A DNA stretch of 64,000 nucleotides, taken from positions 15,511,878-15,575,877 of the forward strand of contig NC_092054.1 in the NCBI RefSeq assembly GCF_003086295.3, given 5' to 3'. The position numbers and the translations under genes are program-made. Under the pieces are notes generated by a model. It saw only the letters and a list, made by a program, of their open reading frames with translations, did not search any database and was not told the origin of the DNA. Below, in pieces: positions 1 to 10,672 of the stretch; the first letter of the stretch is position 1; each line of letters begins with the position of its first letter. The DNA comes from Arachis hypogaea (taxonomy: Eukaryota > Streptophyta > Magnoliopsida > Fabales > Fabaceae).

Positions 1-125
1 CGGATCGGATCGGATCGGCTCCGGCACTAAAAAGTGCGGATATCATATCAGATCCGATCCGATGAAAATTGTGCGGATCGGATCGAATTTTCGGCCATAT
101 CCGATCCGATCCGATCCGCGGACAC
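1..125. repeat. GGATC/GATCC simple repeat, cut by window start
   Basis: Runs of CGGATCGGATCGG near the left edge are followed by inverted runs of GATCCGATCC near 50-62 and 101-120. The block is therefore both a 5-bp simple repeat and a potential hairpin. Its left end lies outside the window. No coding function is seen. Confidence 0.75.
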
Positions 126-129
126 CCCT

Positions 130-720
130 AAATGTTCCAGACATTCCAAAGAAGACAAACAATGAAGGAGATGTGGTTCCAAAAGAAGAGAATAAGTGGG
201 CTAATGAAAACAAGAAGAAAGTGGAGCTCAATGCAAAAACAATCAACATGATGCACTGTGCTATTAGTTTTGAAAATTTTCAAAAGATCTCAAAATGTAA
301 AACAATAAAAGAGATTTGGGATAAATTCTAAATCACATATAAGGCACAAAACAAGTGAAAAAAACAAGGATTAATATGCTAAGAAAAGAGTATAAAATGT
401 TATCTATGAAGGAAGCATTAATGAAATGTTTGAGAGATTTTTAATCATCTTCAACAACTTAGATGCTATGAAAATGACACATTTTAAACTAGTGTTAGAA
501 AAAAAAAATTCTTAAAAACCTTACAAAAGAGTGGAAAACGAAAAGTACTGTCATAACCGAGAGTAACAACCTTGACAAAATAACCTATGATAAGTTGAGA
601 AAAAAAATTTTAGCTTATGAAATCACACACTTTATCCAAGACACAAAAAAAGAGTGACTATAAAATTCAAAATAGAATCATTAGAAGATGATTTCATTTA
701 TCTAAAGACGAAATTGTGTT
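130..720 (+). pseudogene. Decayed copia-type gag (UBN2-like) remnant
   Basis: The plus strand encodes a recognisable but broken stretch of the gag region of plant Ty1/copia polyproteins. The motif LNAKTINMMHCAIS at about 232-273 is followed by KTIKEIWDKF at 301-330, which matches the 'lnakainai.cals ... cktakeiWdkl' pattern of the UBN2 gag family. After a stop at 329-331, further gag-like pieces follow in shifted frames (EGSINEMFERF near 411, FNNLDAMKMTH near 454). Several stops and frame changes make it non-functional. No LTRs or pol domains are visible next to it. It is probably an old fragment. Confidence 0.6.
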
Positions 721-1012
721 TTTCTTTTTTCATTGTTTGTCCAATGAGTCCAAGAAAGATAAGTCTTTTTAATATTAAAAAATTTTAATATATGGCTGTA
801 CAAATAAAACACTTATCAAATAATATTTAGATTTTTAAATTTAACTAAATATATGTTTGTAATCACAAAAAATATAGATGTTTTTTAAACTCAACAATTA
901 GTAAAATTCTAAATTATAAAGTTCGAATTTTAAATTCTAAACCATTTATATAAAAAATATAATAAAAAATATTTAAGAATAATTTTTTTCTCTTATTTTA
1001 AAAAAAAGAGTG
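721..1012. other. AT-rich intergenic DNA
   Basis: Low-complexity A/T tracts. I see no gene, RNA or structured repeat here. Confidence 0.5.
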
Positions 1013-1167
1013 CTAGAAAGCCAACAAGTTTTGTGATTTGTAACCATCAATTAGCCATCATTAGTATTTTTAATGGTATGAAATTTCATCAAATAGTATG
1101 AAATTACTCACTTTTTTTTTTGCTGGTTAAATACTAAGCAGATTTTCATAAAAGTGCTGACCCCTAG
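1013..1167. mobile_element. 155-bp MITE-like element, copy 1
   Basis: The left end CTAGAAAGCCAACAAGTTTT pairs imperfectly with the right end AAAAGTGCTGACCCCTAG. The inside contains CATCAATTAGCCATCATTAG and a CTGGTTAAATACTA stretch. A second copy of identical length lies at 9689-9843 and a diverged one at about 14223-14368. The class was not determined, and no clear target duplication is seen. Confidence 0.55.
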
Positions 1168-1756
1168 ACTTTTTCTTTTACATTAGTTGATTAATTTTTT
1201 TCTCCTTTATCCCCCCTTCCCACCTTTTTACCTTTTTGGAAGGAGTTTAGGGGAATTAGTTAATAAAAATAAGCAAGCCAAAAAGTCACAAAGAAAAATG
1301 AAAAATCCAAGAAAACAAAATATAAAGCAGTTTACACGAACCATTAAGAAAATGACTTAAATAAAGACTAAAATTTTGCACAAAAAGTTGCGAATATTTA
1401 GAATATTTTTCCCAAAAATATAAATTGGTCCATGCTTTGTTACACCAGATTATGAATACATGAAAATTTAAATATGAGTTCTTAATAAATCTCTCATCAC
1501 AGGTGTGCTCAACATGCAGAACCCAGGACTATCAACCTAACAGGATGATACCTTCTTTTTCTTTTTCTTTTTTTCCCTGACAAGAACAGGATCATACTTG
1601 AAATGACTATAAGATACAGAGAGACAGACTGAGTCAGATAACATTACACTTTTAAAGGGGGAATACATCTAGCTTATTAAAAAACAAATGCAATCTTCAA
1701 TTAGAAGTGCAGCATGAGAGCATTATTCAATTTCAGATGGCTGAGAAGGTGCAATA

Positions 1757-2137
1757 TCAGGCTTTCAAGGACTCTCCGGCTTTCACTAAATCTTCAAGTG
1801 CCTTGGAGATCTGTGCCTCCGACAAGCCTTCCAGTTTGATTCCTTTCTCAACACCAAAATCTAACATAAAGCAACAAATTACAAAAAAAGGAGGGCTCAA
1901 CTACGTAGATAATCATTTCAAAATATAAATAAAATAAAAAAATCATATTAGAAGAAAGTATCAAAGGCTCACTAATGATCGATATCATGACAGTAAATAT
2001 GCAGTGTAATTAACCTGAAATGTGTGGATTTATTTCTTATACACATTTTATGTCAATGGAATCCTTAAGCACTCTTCAAGGTCCTCCAAAATCTGTAAAT
2101 AATGGTAGGAATTTGTTATCTTTATCCCGTTTCTGAG

Positions 2138-2168
<31 letters not shown>

Positions 2169-3936
2169 CACAAGGTATCAAGATGTCTTTGTATTGAATT
2201 GTCAGACTCTTCATTAGTTCTTATCTGTGGTGCACAATTTGGTGGAATGTGAGAAGACAATATATCAACTAGGATGTTATTGTCAAGATCCCCTTTAGTA
2301 CAACAACAACAACGACAACGAAGTCTTATCCACTAGGTAGGATCAATTAGATGGATCAAATGACGTCATTGTGTCTTATTATATATCATGTTTATAGTAA
2401 GACCTTTTACACATCAATCTCCTTTAACCACCTCGTGTATGGTCTTCTTTTGGTACGATTAAACATTTTCAAAAATTTAGTATGCAATAGCAAGAAATAA
2501 GAAGAAATAATGAGATGTGAGAATAAAAGGTAGTAAGCAATGTGTTCCAACATAACAGAGCGCTAGTGGTTGAAGATCAAGGCAAATACTAAAGCAAGAG
2601 AAAAGAAATCATAACCTACATAAGATTCTTGACTCCTACCAAATATAGCTACCTTGTTCACTTAAGGCTTTTCCAAGTGTATAAATATAAAGACTAGAAG
2701 AGCATCTGATCAAAAGGGTAGACAAGATGAGAGATAGCTCCCTTAGTTAGGGACAGAAAAAGACCTAAAGAGACCATGAATAAGGTGATCGGAAGAAATC
2801 TGAGCTAAATAAGCTAATTCTGTATATGATTCATGACAGGCTGTAACTGCACCGTCTGATCCATGCAGTTGACACCCATATAGTGGATAAGGATTTATAG
2901 TTGTTGATCAATATTTAAGAAAAGAAAACAATATTTTATTTTCTTTCAGCAATTGTTCATATGGTATTTTTTTTTGAGCAACAATGTATAATTTCAGAAC
3001 GGGGATAGATTTTGCAACTAGGAAGATGCAAATTTATTTTGTTTTATATCCAGTTTGCTGAAAATTGGAGCATCTCAGTTTTCAAAAGATGTAAAAACTC
3101 ATCCCCATAAAATTATTCTCTCTCAAATGTGGTTATACATTATGTCAAAATGATAGGAAGGAGGGCGATTTGCAAATTGGGAACCAGTTCGCAGGAATGA
3201 GCTTACTCAGCCAGAGTGCTGAGTAAACCAACAGCTAGTTAATCAAGTAGGCCACGCATCACAAGATACGTAAATTGGAACGCAAGGAGAAATGACCACG
3301 AGTCCCAACTAAATGGAGGCAGTTCATTCACAGGAATGTTCTGCTGCTATCCAATCTGATCTATCAAATTCTTAAAAATTATGTCTCACATGATATGGAA
3401 GGAAGAAATCAGCAGCAATGAAGATCATTGCTAATTGTGATTGTAATTGGCTGTTCAGTGTGGATTCTACTGTTTCATTTGTTTTCATTCATTTCATCCT
3501 AGATATGCTTGTTCTGTTACATATTATTCTAAAAGTCAAAATTATTTTTTATTAATAATATGGTGACGAATTCAGATTAAACAGATAAGAACAGGACATA
3601 GATGGTGATACCATATCTTGCCCATAGTTGGGGTTCCGCTCCACTGCATTCACGGATCAGTATTGGCAATTTCGGGTTCAAAGTCTTAAGTTCCTTATAG
3701 TTCTTTTCCACAAATGTCCTAAGATAATGAAAAAAAGAACATTAATTGATACTCACCTATCTATAAGATGTAAGTAATCAAATCACACTAAGATATGTAA
3801 ATAATAAAGTGGTGATATTTCCCCCCAAAAAAAGTGAATATAAATATAACCTTGCAGGTGAGCTTGCAGGTGACGACTGGCACATCAAAAACCTAAGCTC
3901 CCTTATGTTCTTTGAAAGATGTCCTCTCCATGCCAT
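1757..3936 (-). CDS. NDUFA2: NADH dehydrogenase 1 alpha subcomplex subunit 2 (complex I B8 subunit)
   Basis: A three-exon coding sequence on the minus strand: 3936-3851, 3718-3612 and 1860-1757, totalling 297 nt and 98 aa plus stop. The phases join exactly and all introns are GT-AG. It begins [16 protein letters not shown], continues [19 protein letters not shown] and [15 protein letters not shown], and ends [23 protein letters not shown]. These are diagnostic of the plant homologue of the small thioredoxin-fold complex I subunit NDUFA2/B8. The family member is a peripheral-arm accessory subunit of mitochondrial complex I and has no redox centre. The length equals the usual plant length of about 98 aa. 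Intron 2 (1861-3611) is 1.75 kb and holds SINE-like repeats. The gene looks intact and is on the same strand as the CCCH gene upstream. Confidence 0.93.
2150..2166. repeat. (ATT)n microsatellite
   Basis: Perfect short tract of TTA/ATT units inside NDUFA2 intron 2. Confidence 0.8.
2298..2460 (+). mobile_element. SINE-like (Au-SINE-type) fragment, copy a
   Basis: CAACAACAAC-GACAACG leads into GAAGTCTTATCCACTAGGTA and a GATGGATCAAATGACGTCAT stretch. This resembles the tail region widely found in plant Au-type SINEs ('ttatcccactaggtggggtcggct...ggatcaaa'). Related copies lie inverted at about 2826-2905 and 5938-6122. The family name is from memory and uncertain; the relationship between the three copies is visible in the sequence. 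Confidence 0.45.
2826..2905 (-). mobile_element. SINE-like fragment, copy b (partial)
   Basis: The reverse strand reads CCTTATCCACTATATGGGTG followed by TCAACTGCATGGATCAGACG, matching copy a and the 5938-6122 copy over the CTTATCCACTA...ATGGATCA core. It lies within NDUFA2 intron 2. Confidence 0.45.
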
Positions 3937-3942
3937 GGATTC

Positions 3943-5100
3943 CCTAGCTCAATTTAATAATTTATTTCAGATTTTTCCTCATCACGAGGCAATAAAGAAG
4001 GGAGGTAAAACTAAAACCCACAAACACAATGTAAGATAAACTAATACAGGTAGAACTGCCCAAAGTTGCAATGCTAAGCTACAAAGAATTGACAATCAAT
4101 TAAAAGGCCCCAAAAGTATACACAAAATTCTACTACTTGGAAGTTGGAAACATACTTGCAGTGTTCTTTCATTGCACATAGATGTAAAAGTCTACATGCC
4201 AATATTATGAAGACTGATCTCAAAAACAAAAGTTCCAAAAGCAAGAGAATTTTAAAGTGTCTGAACCCCCAAGCATTCACCCAGACAACAACTAACTAAA
4301 CTCGGGTTAAGATTTCATGATTATTATCATTTTCAGCCCAACCATTATTGAGTTTTCTCCCAATAAGCAAGCAATACTGAGCAATATGATCTAGCAGAAG
4401 TTCTACTGCCCAAATTTGGCCACTTATTTACTAGAATTTAAAAAACTTGAAAGAAGAAAGTAGAAACTGCATATTCAAATCATATTACAAAAGTACAACC
4501 CTATACCTAGACCCTGATTGCAGAATATCCTTGAAATTCAATAAAATCATAAACAAGAACCATGATAAAAATTTCATAAAAAAATACATAAATACTTGGG
4601 AAGACTTACAACAACAGATCCAAGGTAAAATTGGATACTTCTACACAATACTAATTTCTGGAGAACAATTACAGCGAAAAATTGGAATGTACTGATCCAG
4701 GGAAGAAAAAATAAAATGAAGCAGCATCTCCACAAACTATAATGAGAAAAAATTATAGACAAAAAAATTACAGATAAAGAAATTAATCAAATTATAGCTA
4801 ACAAATCTTTGAAAATCAGTATGAAAATGACATTTATTCTTATCATATTCCAAAACCCCGTATCGAATCCTCTAGGTTTTGAACTTGATATCAGTATCAA
4901 GAAGCAGGGTTTTAGATTAGACATGTATGTATACAATAAGAAAATCAAACCAAAATTTTGAACAGTTAATGTGTAGTTAGTTTACCTGAATGTAATGACA
5001 AAGTTTGAATGGCGTTGTTGCGTAAGAAGCCACGAAGTGATGGATACTGTGATTGTGGTAACTAACTGGTTTCGCTTCACTTTTGGATGAAGAACCAAAG
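3943..5100 (-). promoter_or_regulatory. Possible 5' UTR leader exon and intron of NDUFA2
   Basis: On the minus strand a consensus donor (TTCAG|GTAAAC) sits after position 4986. An acceptor-like CTAG ends at 3944, seven bases before the NDUFA2 ATG. A non-coding leader exon at about 5100-4986, joined to 3943, would explain the ~1 kb between a plausible promoter and the start codon. This is inferred from splice-site appearance only; the acceptor has a weak pyrimidine tract. No other gene is visible between 3937 and 6102. Confidence 0.3.
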
Positions 5101-5937
5101 CTAACAGGAGGGTAGGCTTGTCATTTCCTTGACATTTATATTTGTTTTTCACTTTTTCTTAACGTATCTACTGGTTCGGACTTCTGAAACGTGTGGGTTT
5201 GGACTTTGGTGTATAATGTTTTTTCAAAACAATATTCTACTATATATTTCCATGACATTTATATTTGGTATTATTACTATTATAACTTTGCAAATTTAAT
5301 AAATAAAAACATAGAATAAAATATTAGTATAAAATAAAATAAACAGCATTTTTATGTGAATTTTCTAAAACGAAATTGATTATATTTGTATTTTTATTGA
5401 GTATTTTGACTTTTCTACAAACAAATATTGTCCCGATTTAAATAGTGTAATATGTTATTTATTGAAATATGATAGTCGGAATTTGTTATTGACTACGTAT
5501 TGTATTTTTTAAAATTAAAAATAGTAAAACAGATATTCACTTTTGACAAATTGTATTTTTAAAATATTAAAAAATAAAAAAACATTTTGCCATCGACGAA
5601 TTCACTTTTCAAAAACTAAAAAAGATAATTCGTCATGGACAAATTGCCAATGCGCTGCCAAATTCACCTTTTAAAATTTACAATTCGCCAACAATGAATT
5701 CTATTTATTCTCATATTTTTAAAATCACCAACAATCTCCACTTTTCGATATTTTACCTCCCAATAATCATATGAATTTTTTTTTACTTAGAAGAATATCA
5801 TCTTTCCAAGTATTATGATTTCGCCAACAAGAAAGAGTGACATTTTGATTAACATATGAATTAACTAATTTAAAAACAACACTCTATATACCACTTTTCA
5901 TTGATTTAAACAATATTATTTGATAGTATCAAACACC
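5101..5937. other. AT-rich intergenic spacer between NDUFA2 and the CCCH gene
   Basis: Mostly A/T tracts with a few weakly repeated 'attcgccaac' pieces (about 5590-5830). It probably includes the NDUFA2 promoter. No coding potential is seen. Confidence 0.45.
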
Positions 5938-6122
5938 TAACTCCACCTATGTTGCATAATCAATCTCAAGTCCGGATAAAACAGAAGGGTTACGTTAGGC
6001 TCTCGACAGGCAGCATAAAAGCTTAGTCGAATCTTCATGACATATATCAAAGATACATGATAGGACGCAAAAACATAGTTTGATCCATGTAGCTGACTTT
6101 ATCTAGTGGATAAGACTTTGTT
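5938..6122 (-). mobile_element. SINE-like fragment, copy c, overlapping the CCCH stop codon
   Basis: The minus strand reads AACAAAGTCTTATCCACTAG, then GTCAGCTACATGGATCAAAC, and later CCGGACTTGAGATTGATTAT. It aligns with copy a over about 70 bases. Its start overlaps the last codons of the CCCH zinc-finger gene and provides that gene's TAG stop. Confidence 0.5.
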
Positions 6123-9100
6123 CTTGATTTGATAGTATCAAATCATGTACAAATTTGCAATTGTCCCCAAAATAGCACCGCCCACGAGCATAATATCTAC
6201 ATAGCTGCTTTTGCTTGTGGATTTCTCTGTTGTTCAGCAACGGAAGAAGGTGATTAGCACTAGTCAAAGGATTTCTTTGTGCAAACCTGTTTCTCTCACT
6301 AGGATGGTATTGGTATTGGTATTGCTCTTTTTGTTTGGAGTGGAGGTCACCAAGTTGAGCTTTAATGATTGGGTCAGATGAGTGCTTCCAATCTTGCTGG
6401 TTATTTACATGGTTAACACCAAAAGATGTCGATTCATTCGATCGTCTAGAACTAACGGACTTACCCCCCTGTTCAGTCACTACTGATGGGAATGGTGGTT
6501 TTTCTTGATTAATGGCAGATACAGCTGAACTCTTAGATGGGAATGCTGGTTTTTCTTGATTAATGGCATGAGGATGATGTATTACTGAATGCTTTCTGGA
6601 GACCCTGAATATTTGTAGAATGTAGAATGTAGAAAGGACATCACATAATTTTACAAACATAAACAAGAAGGCTTGAAAAGTCCAGAATTATTTAAGGTAC
6701 CTGTTTTCCACAATTGCTTTTCTGTTCACTTTTTCTTGTACCCTTGCTTCTCTATCTTCCCGAGCAATAGATCCCCTCGAGTGTTTCTCCGTCAATATTT
6801 TCTGCCTTTCCCCTTCATCCTCCCATTTCTGAAGTGGAGAATAGAGACACATATGGTAATAAAGATTAAATGATGAGAGGAAGAAGGTTAAAAAAGAATG
6901 ATGGGGGAAGAAGGTCTGTCAAACAATGAGAACCTGTCTCAAAGTCTTCAACCTATAAAGGTTTCGACCCTTAATCAATAGGGGATGAAGTGGAGGAAAA
7001 GGCTTTTCTCCTTTGCTCCATAGTACTTCAATCTACATCAGAAAGAAAAAAAGATGCACACATTGTTACTGGAAGGAAAAGGAAGAATGAATGGTTCAAA
7101 ATGTTGAAAAAAAAAATAGTAGCTTAATTCATGAACTACGGGTTTAACAACTATGATAATAGCATTCTTCTACTTGGAAAATAACCTCGGCTTAAATCAT
7201 TGATGACCAATGCCACCATAAAGTCAGCATCATGTAAGAACATTTTTCTTAGGGAATTTCTTAGGTGAAGAGTAGAATTGGGTGAACTAGGAAAAATTCT
7301 CACTAAAGAACAATCCTTTTCTTCATTGGACGGTACAATACACATTTCTCTTTTTCTTACTGTAAAAGTATGCTGCTGTTTGGCAGTGCCATAGCTTTCT
7401 TTCACTATGCGGCCTGCAACAGTCCTTTTACCACATGATGGACCGCTGGCACTTCTAGATGCTATGTTGAACCTGAGAAAACCAATTCTGATAAGGAAAC
7501 AGGAAAAAGATGGCAGTAATTGTAACATCAACAAAACCAATAAGGCAACTATATGTACTTATGTGTCAAATTTAAAATAAATGAATAAATAAATGCTGTC
7601 TATTAGACGTATTGTATGCTTTCTTGTGTTGTAAGCAAGGTAGATCTTTATTATCAATCACACACTGAAAGTTATTTGAAAAAGGACAAAAGAAGTAAAT
7701 AAAGAAACAGAAACAGAAACAGAACAGCTTACATACATTTCATAAACATTCTGCTCAAACAAAACAACATCCCCAGTGCATGCATCACCTGCATTACACT
7801 TTTCATTAGATTCTGAAGACCGTGATATTTAATTATTCAAGAACTATAAGAATATGAGTGGCATAACCACCATAGTTACAACTTTCCAGTCTATAGTGAA
7901 TTATAGAAATTGTCTTTACATCCTCATTGACACTAGAATTGTAAAGTGTAAATTTCACCAACTGGTGAAAGGGAAAATATTGGAGTTGATGATGAGTAAA
8001 AAACATATACTTTTTAAAACAAAGTACTTAAGGGGCAAAAATGGAGGGGAAAACAAACATCTACAATGTTTCTTTTAATTTTTAAACATATTAGTGAGTA
8101 TTATCATATTGTTACTTGTAAACATCCCTGACAAAAACGAATTCTACAAAGAGGTTTAAAATTTAAATCAACATATCTCACCAAAGAAAAAAAGTTCAAC
8201 ACAAATTTTTTTATTTTGAAAATTATTAGTATTCACTCACCTTTACAGTCCAATACAAAGCTAGAGGGTGGGTACTTTCTTTCCCCTCCACCATTTATGA
8301 TCCTGGAAATATAGCAGAATCAGAAATGCCATGTGGTTTACCAAAGTAAGCAATTGTTTTATTTTAAATAATAATAATTATAATAACTTACTGCAGATGC
8401 TCCTTAATACGCTGGACAAGTACATCCTTATTTCCAGATAGCCTCAGACAATTCTTTCGCAAATACAATTTGCATTCGTCAACTTTCAATCTCTCTAGCA
8501 TTCCCCCTGTCAGCCAACACAACAACAGAACATCAAGGAAATCTTTCAAAACTAATAACAACCCACCTCAGTGGCTAACAATTTAGCATTTCAACATCTC
8601 TTTGGCAGCTATTGGTTATTGTCCCGAGACAAAAGAGACAAGGGCATTGAGGACAAAGATATGTTTGGAGAAGGGAAACAAATCAACCAAATAATTCCGA
8701 AAAACCAATGAAAAACCTGAAACATGAATCCAATTAATTTAAAAACCAGTACAGAAAAAACCACAGCCCTTTCATTTAAATTCTGAATATGCCTCTCCCA
8801 AACTAAGTGCCATTAGAATTCTTTCCAGTTCCATATCTGACATCATAATCTCCAGAGCAGTCCCCTACTACCCTGTCCTTTCTTCGCTTGATCCACTCCC
8901 AGAATTTTCAAAATAATTTCTGCTCTTCCTAATAGAGGAACACAATAAACATATTCCAGGACTAATTTTAAGCTAATTTCATTATATCCAAGAGGAATGG
9001 AGACAGGAGGCATATCTCTACTATCTTTGCACAAGGGAGACTTGTTTTCACTACATGAGTAACTAATAATAGCTTAGGGTTTCATTGTCTGCCTACATTT

Positions 9101-9554
9101 CCTCTATTTTAATTTCGCTCATTTGATCATAAACATGAAGAAATCAAGAAACAAATCTCAAAATTATATATATGTATGACGGAAGAAATACTGAAATAGA
9201 CACCAACCTTTGATTAACCTTTCAACCCTCTCAAAATTCGCTTCGTTAAAAGCAGGTGTTGTTATCTCTATCTCTTGTGGATTTGTACCATCAACAACTC
9301 TGAAAGCAAACACCAGATTAAGAGAAGCTTACCATCAACTTGCATATAGATTCTGAATCATGATTAGTTCAAACGGGAGAAGATCAGATAAATAAATACC
9401 TTGCTTTTGCCTTGTTCGTGGAAGGTGAGAGTGAGAGGTACGAGAACTTGTTCTCCGTTTCTTCATAACAAGGATCTCCTTCGAAATCGTCACAGTAGGA
9501 ACCCTGGTCGCTGCTGAGTTCGTGTGGCTCCAAAGGTGAATGTTCGTTCGTCAT
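6103..9554 (-). CDS. SAP-domain CCCH-type zinc finger protein
   Basis: Nine coding exons on the minus strand: 9554-9400, 9299-9208, 8506-8392, 8302-8241, 7788-7737, 7472-7361, 7032-6934, 6828-6701 and 6604-6103. They total 1317 nt, 438 aa plus stop; every intron is GT-AG and all phases fit. The N-terminus is acidic. Residues ~84-120 form a SAP-like DNA-binding helix pair (LKVDECKLYLRKNCLRLSGN then VLVQRIKEHL). Residues ~143-160 carry DACTGDVVLFEQNVYEMF, and KGEKPFPPLHPLLIKGRNLY lies near 203. A charged helix at ~230-270 is followed by a low-complexity tail and a C-terminal CX7CX5CX3H finger (C407-H425). SAP plus CCCH suggests a nuclear DNA/RNA-binding protein, though target and role are not known from the sequence. 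The ATG is the first in frame after the upstream AT-rich leader. The last codons lie in a SINE-like repeat. Confidence 0.85.
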
Positions 9555-9688
9555 TGATTCTGTTTCCTGCTTGAGGCTATTCGGTTCAGACTTCAGAGTT
9601 CAGAGTTCAGAGGGTTAATAACAATATATATGAATATGATTTCATGACCGTTGCCAGAAAGACTTCACAATTCTAGGAAGGAAAAATT

Positions 9689-9843
9689 CTAGGGGCATCA
9701 ATTTTATCAAATTCTGGCATGTAACCATCAAAATCAAAGAAGAGTGAGTTATTGGATAAAATCTCACATTAATTTTACACCATTAAAAACTTCATTGATG
9801 GCTATTTGATGACTATAAATCCTAAAAGTTGCTGGCCCCGTAG
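9689..9843. mobile_element. 155-bp MITE-like element, copy 2
   Basis: It begins CTAGGGGCATCAATTTTATC and ends AAAAGTTGCTGGCCCCGTAG, which are imperfect inverted repeats of each other. It has the same length and internal arrangement as 1013-1167 (CATTGATGGCTATTTGATGA). It lies about 135 bp upstream of the CCCH start codon, so it may sit in that gene's promoter. Confidence 0.6.
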
Positions 9844-10351
9844 CATTCCTCTTCTAGGAATAATAAATAGGACAACAATTTAATAGAATTAGGCGTAGAA
9901 TGCGCTTGAAATTACAATTTTGTCTCCAATAAATATCGCCCGTCTCACCGAGGTTATTCGTAGATTGGAAGAAGTTAGTGTCTGTTTGGATTACAGGTTG
10001 TAGATTGTACAGAAGTTTATATAAAATTAATTTTGTAAATTTAATTTTGATAAAATTTAAATTTGTGTTAATGTGATTTATGTTTGACAATTTTTATATT
10101 AAAATAGATTATAGTAAAATAAATGTTATTTGAATTATACTATTTAAAATTATTTTTAAATAAAAAATTATTAAAAAAAATATCAATTTAAATAATTTTT
10201 ATATTATCCTATCATTTTACTTTAGATATTTGAATAAATCTTATTAATTTATTTTATAATAAAATTAATATTTATTTACTGAATTAAAATAACATATAAA
10301 ATTTGACAAAATATATTTTAACACATAAAAACACTAAAGAGAGTACTATAT
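9844..10351. other. AT-rich intergenic DNA
   Basis: Short A/T tracts with no convincing gene or RNA. Confidence 0.45.
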
Positions 10352-10358
10352 ATTTTAT

Positions 10359-10665
10359 AGGTTTAATTACTCTATTGATCTCTATAGTTTTGCGAAATTT
10401 TCAATTAGGTTTCTATATTTTTTTTTTCATTTTAATTGGGTCCATGCACCAATTTTTTTTTCAATTAGGTTCTTCTTGGTAGTAATTAGCTTAATTGTAT
10501 AGGGACCCAACTAAAAAAAATTAGTGTAAGAACTCAAATAAAAAAAAGTATAAGGACTCAATTGAAAAAAAATTTGGTGCAGGGACCCAATTAAAAGGAA
10601 AAAAAGTATAGGAATCTAATTGAAAATTTTACAGAACTATAGGAACCAATAGAGTAATTAAACCT
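10359..10665. mobile_element. Foldback MITE with 7-bp target duplication
   Basis: The element runs from AGGTTTAATTACTCTATTGA to its near-perfect inverse ending AGAGTAATTAAACCT. The arms extend over almost the whole element (about 150 bp each, with TTTTCAATTAGGTTTCTATA mirrored on the right). It is flanked by direct repeats ATTTTAT at 10352-10358 and 10666-10672. There is no coding content. The superfamily was not determined. Confidence 0.8.
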
Positions 10666-10672
10666 ATTTTAT

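Noticed and set aside
1707..1928. Plus-strand open frame of 73 codons
   Set aside because: It is antisense to the last NDUFA2 exon, whose minus-strand protein is clearly recognised.
6673..6873. Plus-strand open frame of 66 codons
   Set aside because: It is antisense to exon 8 of the CCCH gene and has no similarity of its own.
7151..7540. Minus-strand 129-codon frame taken as a separate gene
   Set aside because: It reads through exon 6 of the CCCH gene into both flanking introns; splicing at 7472 and 7361 explains it.
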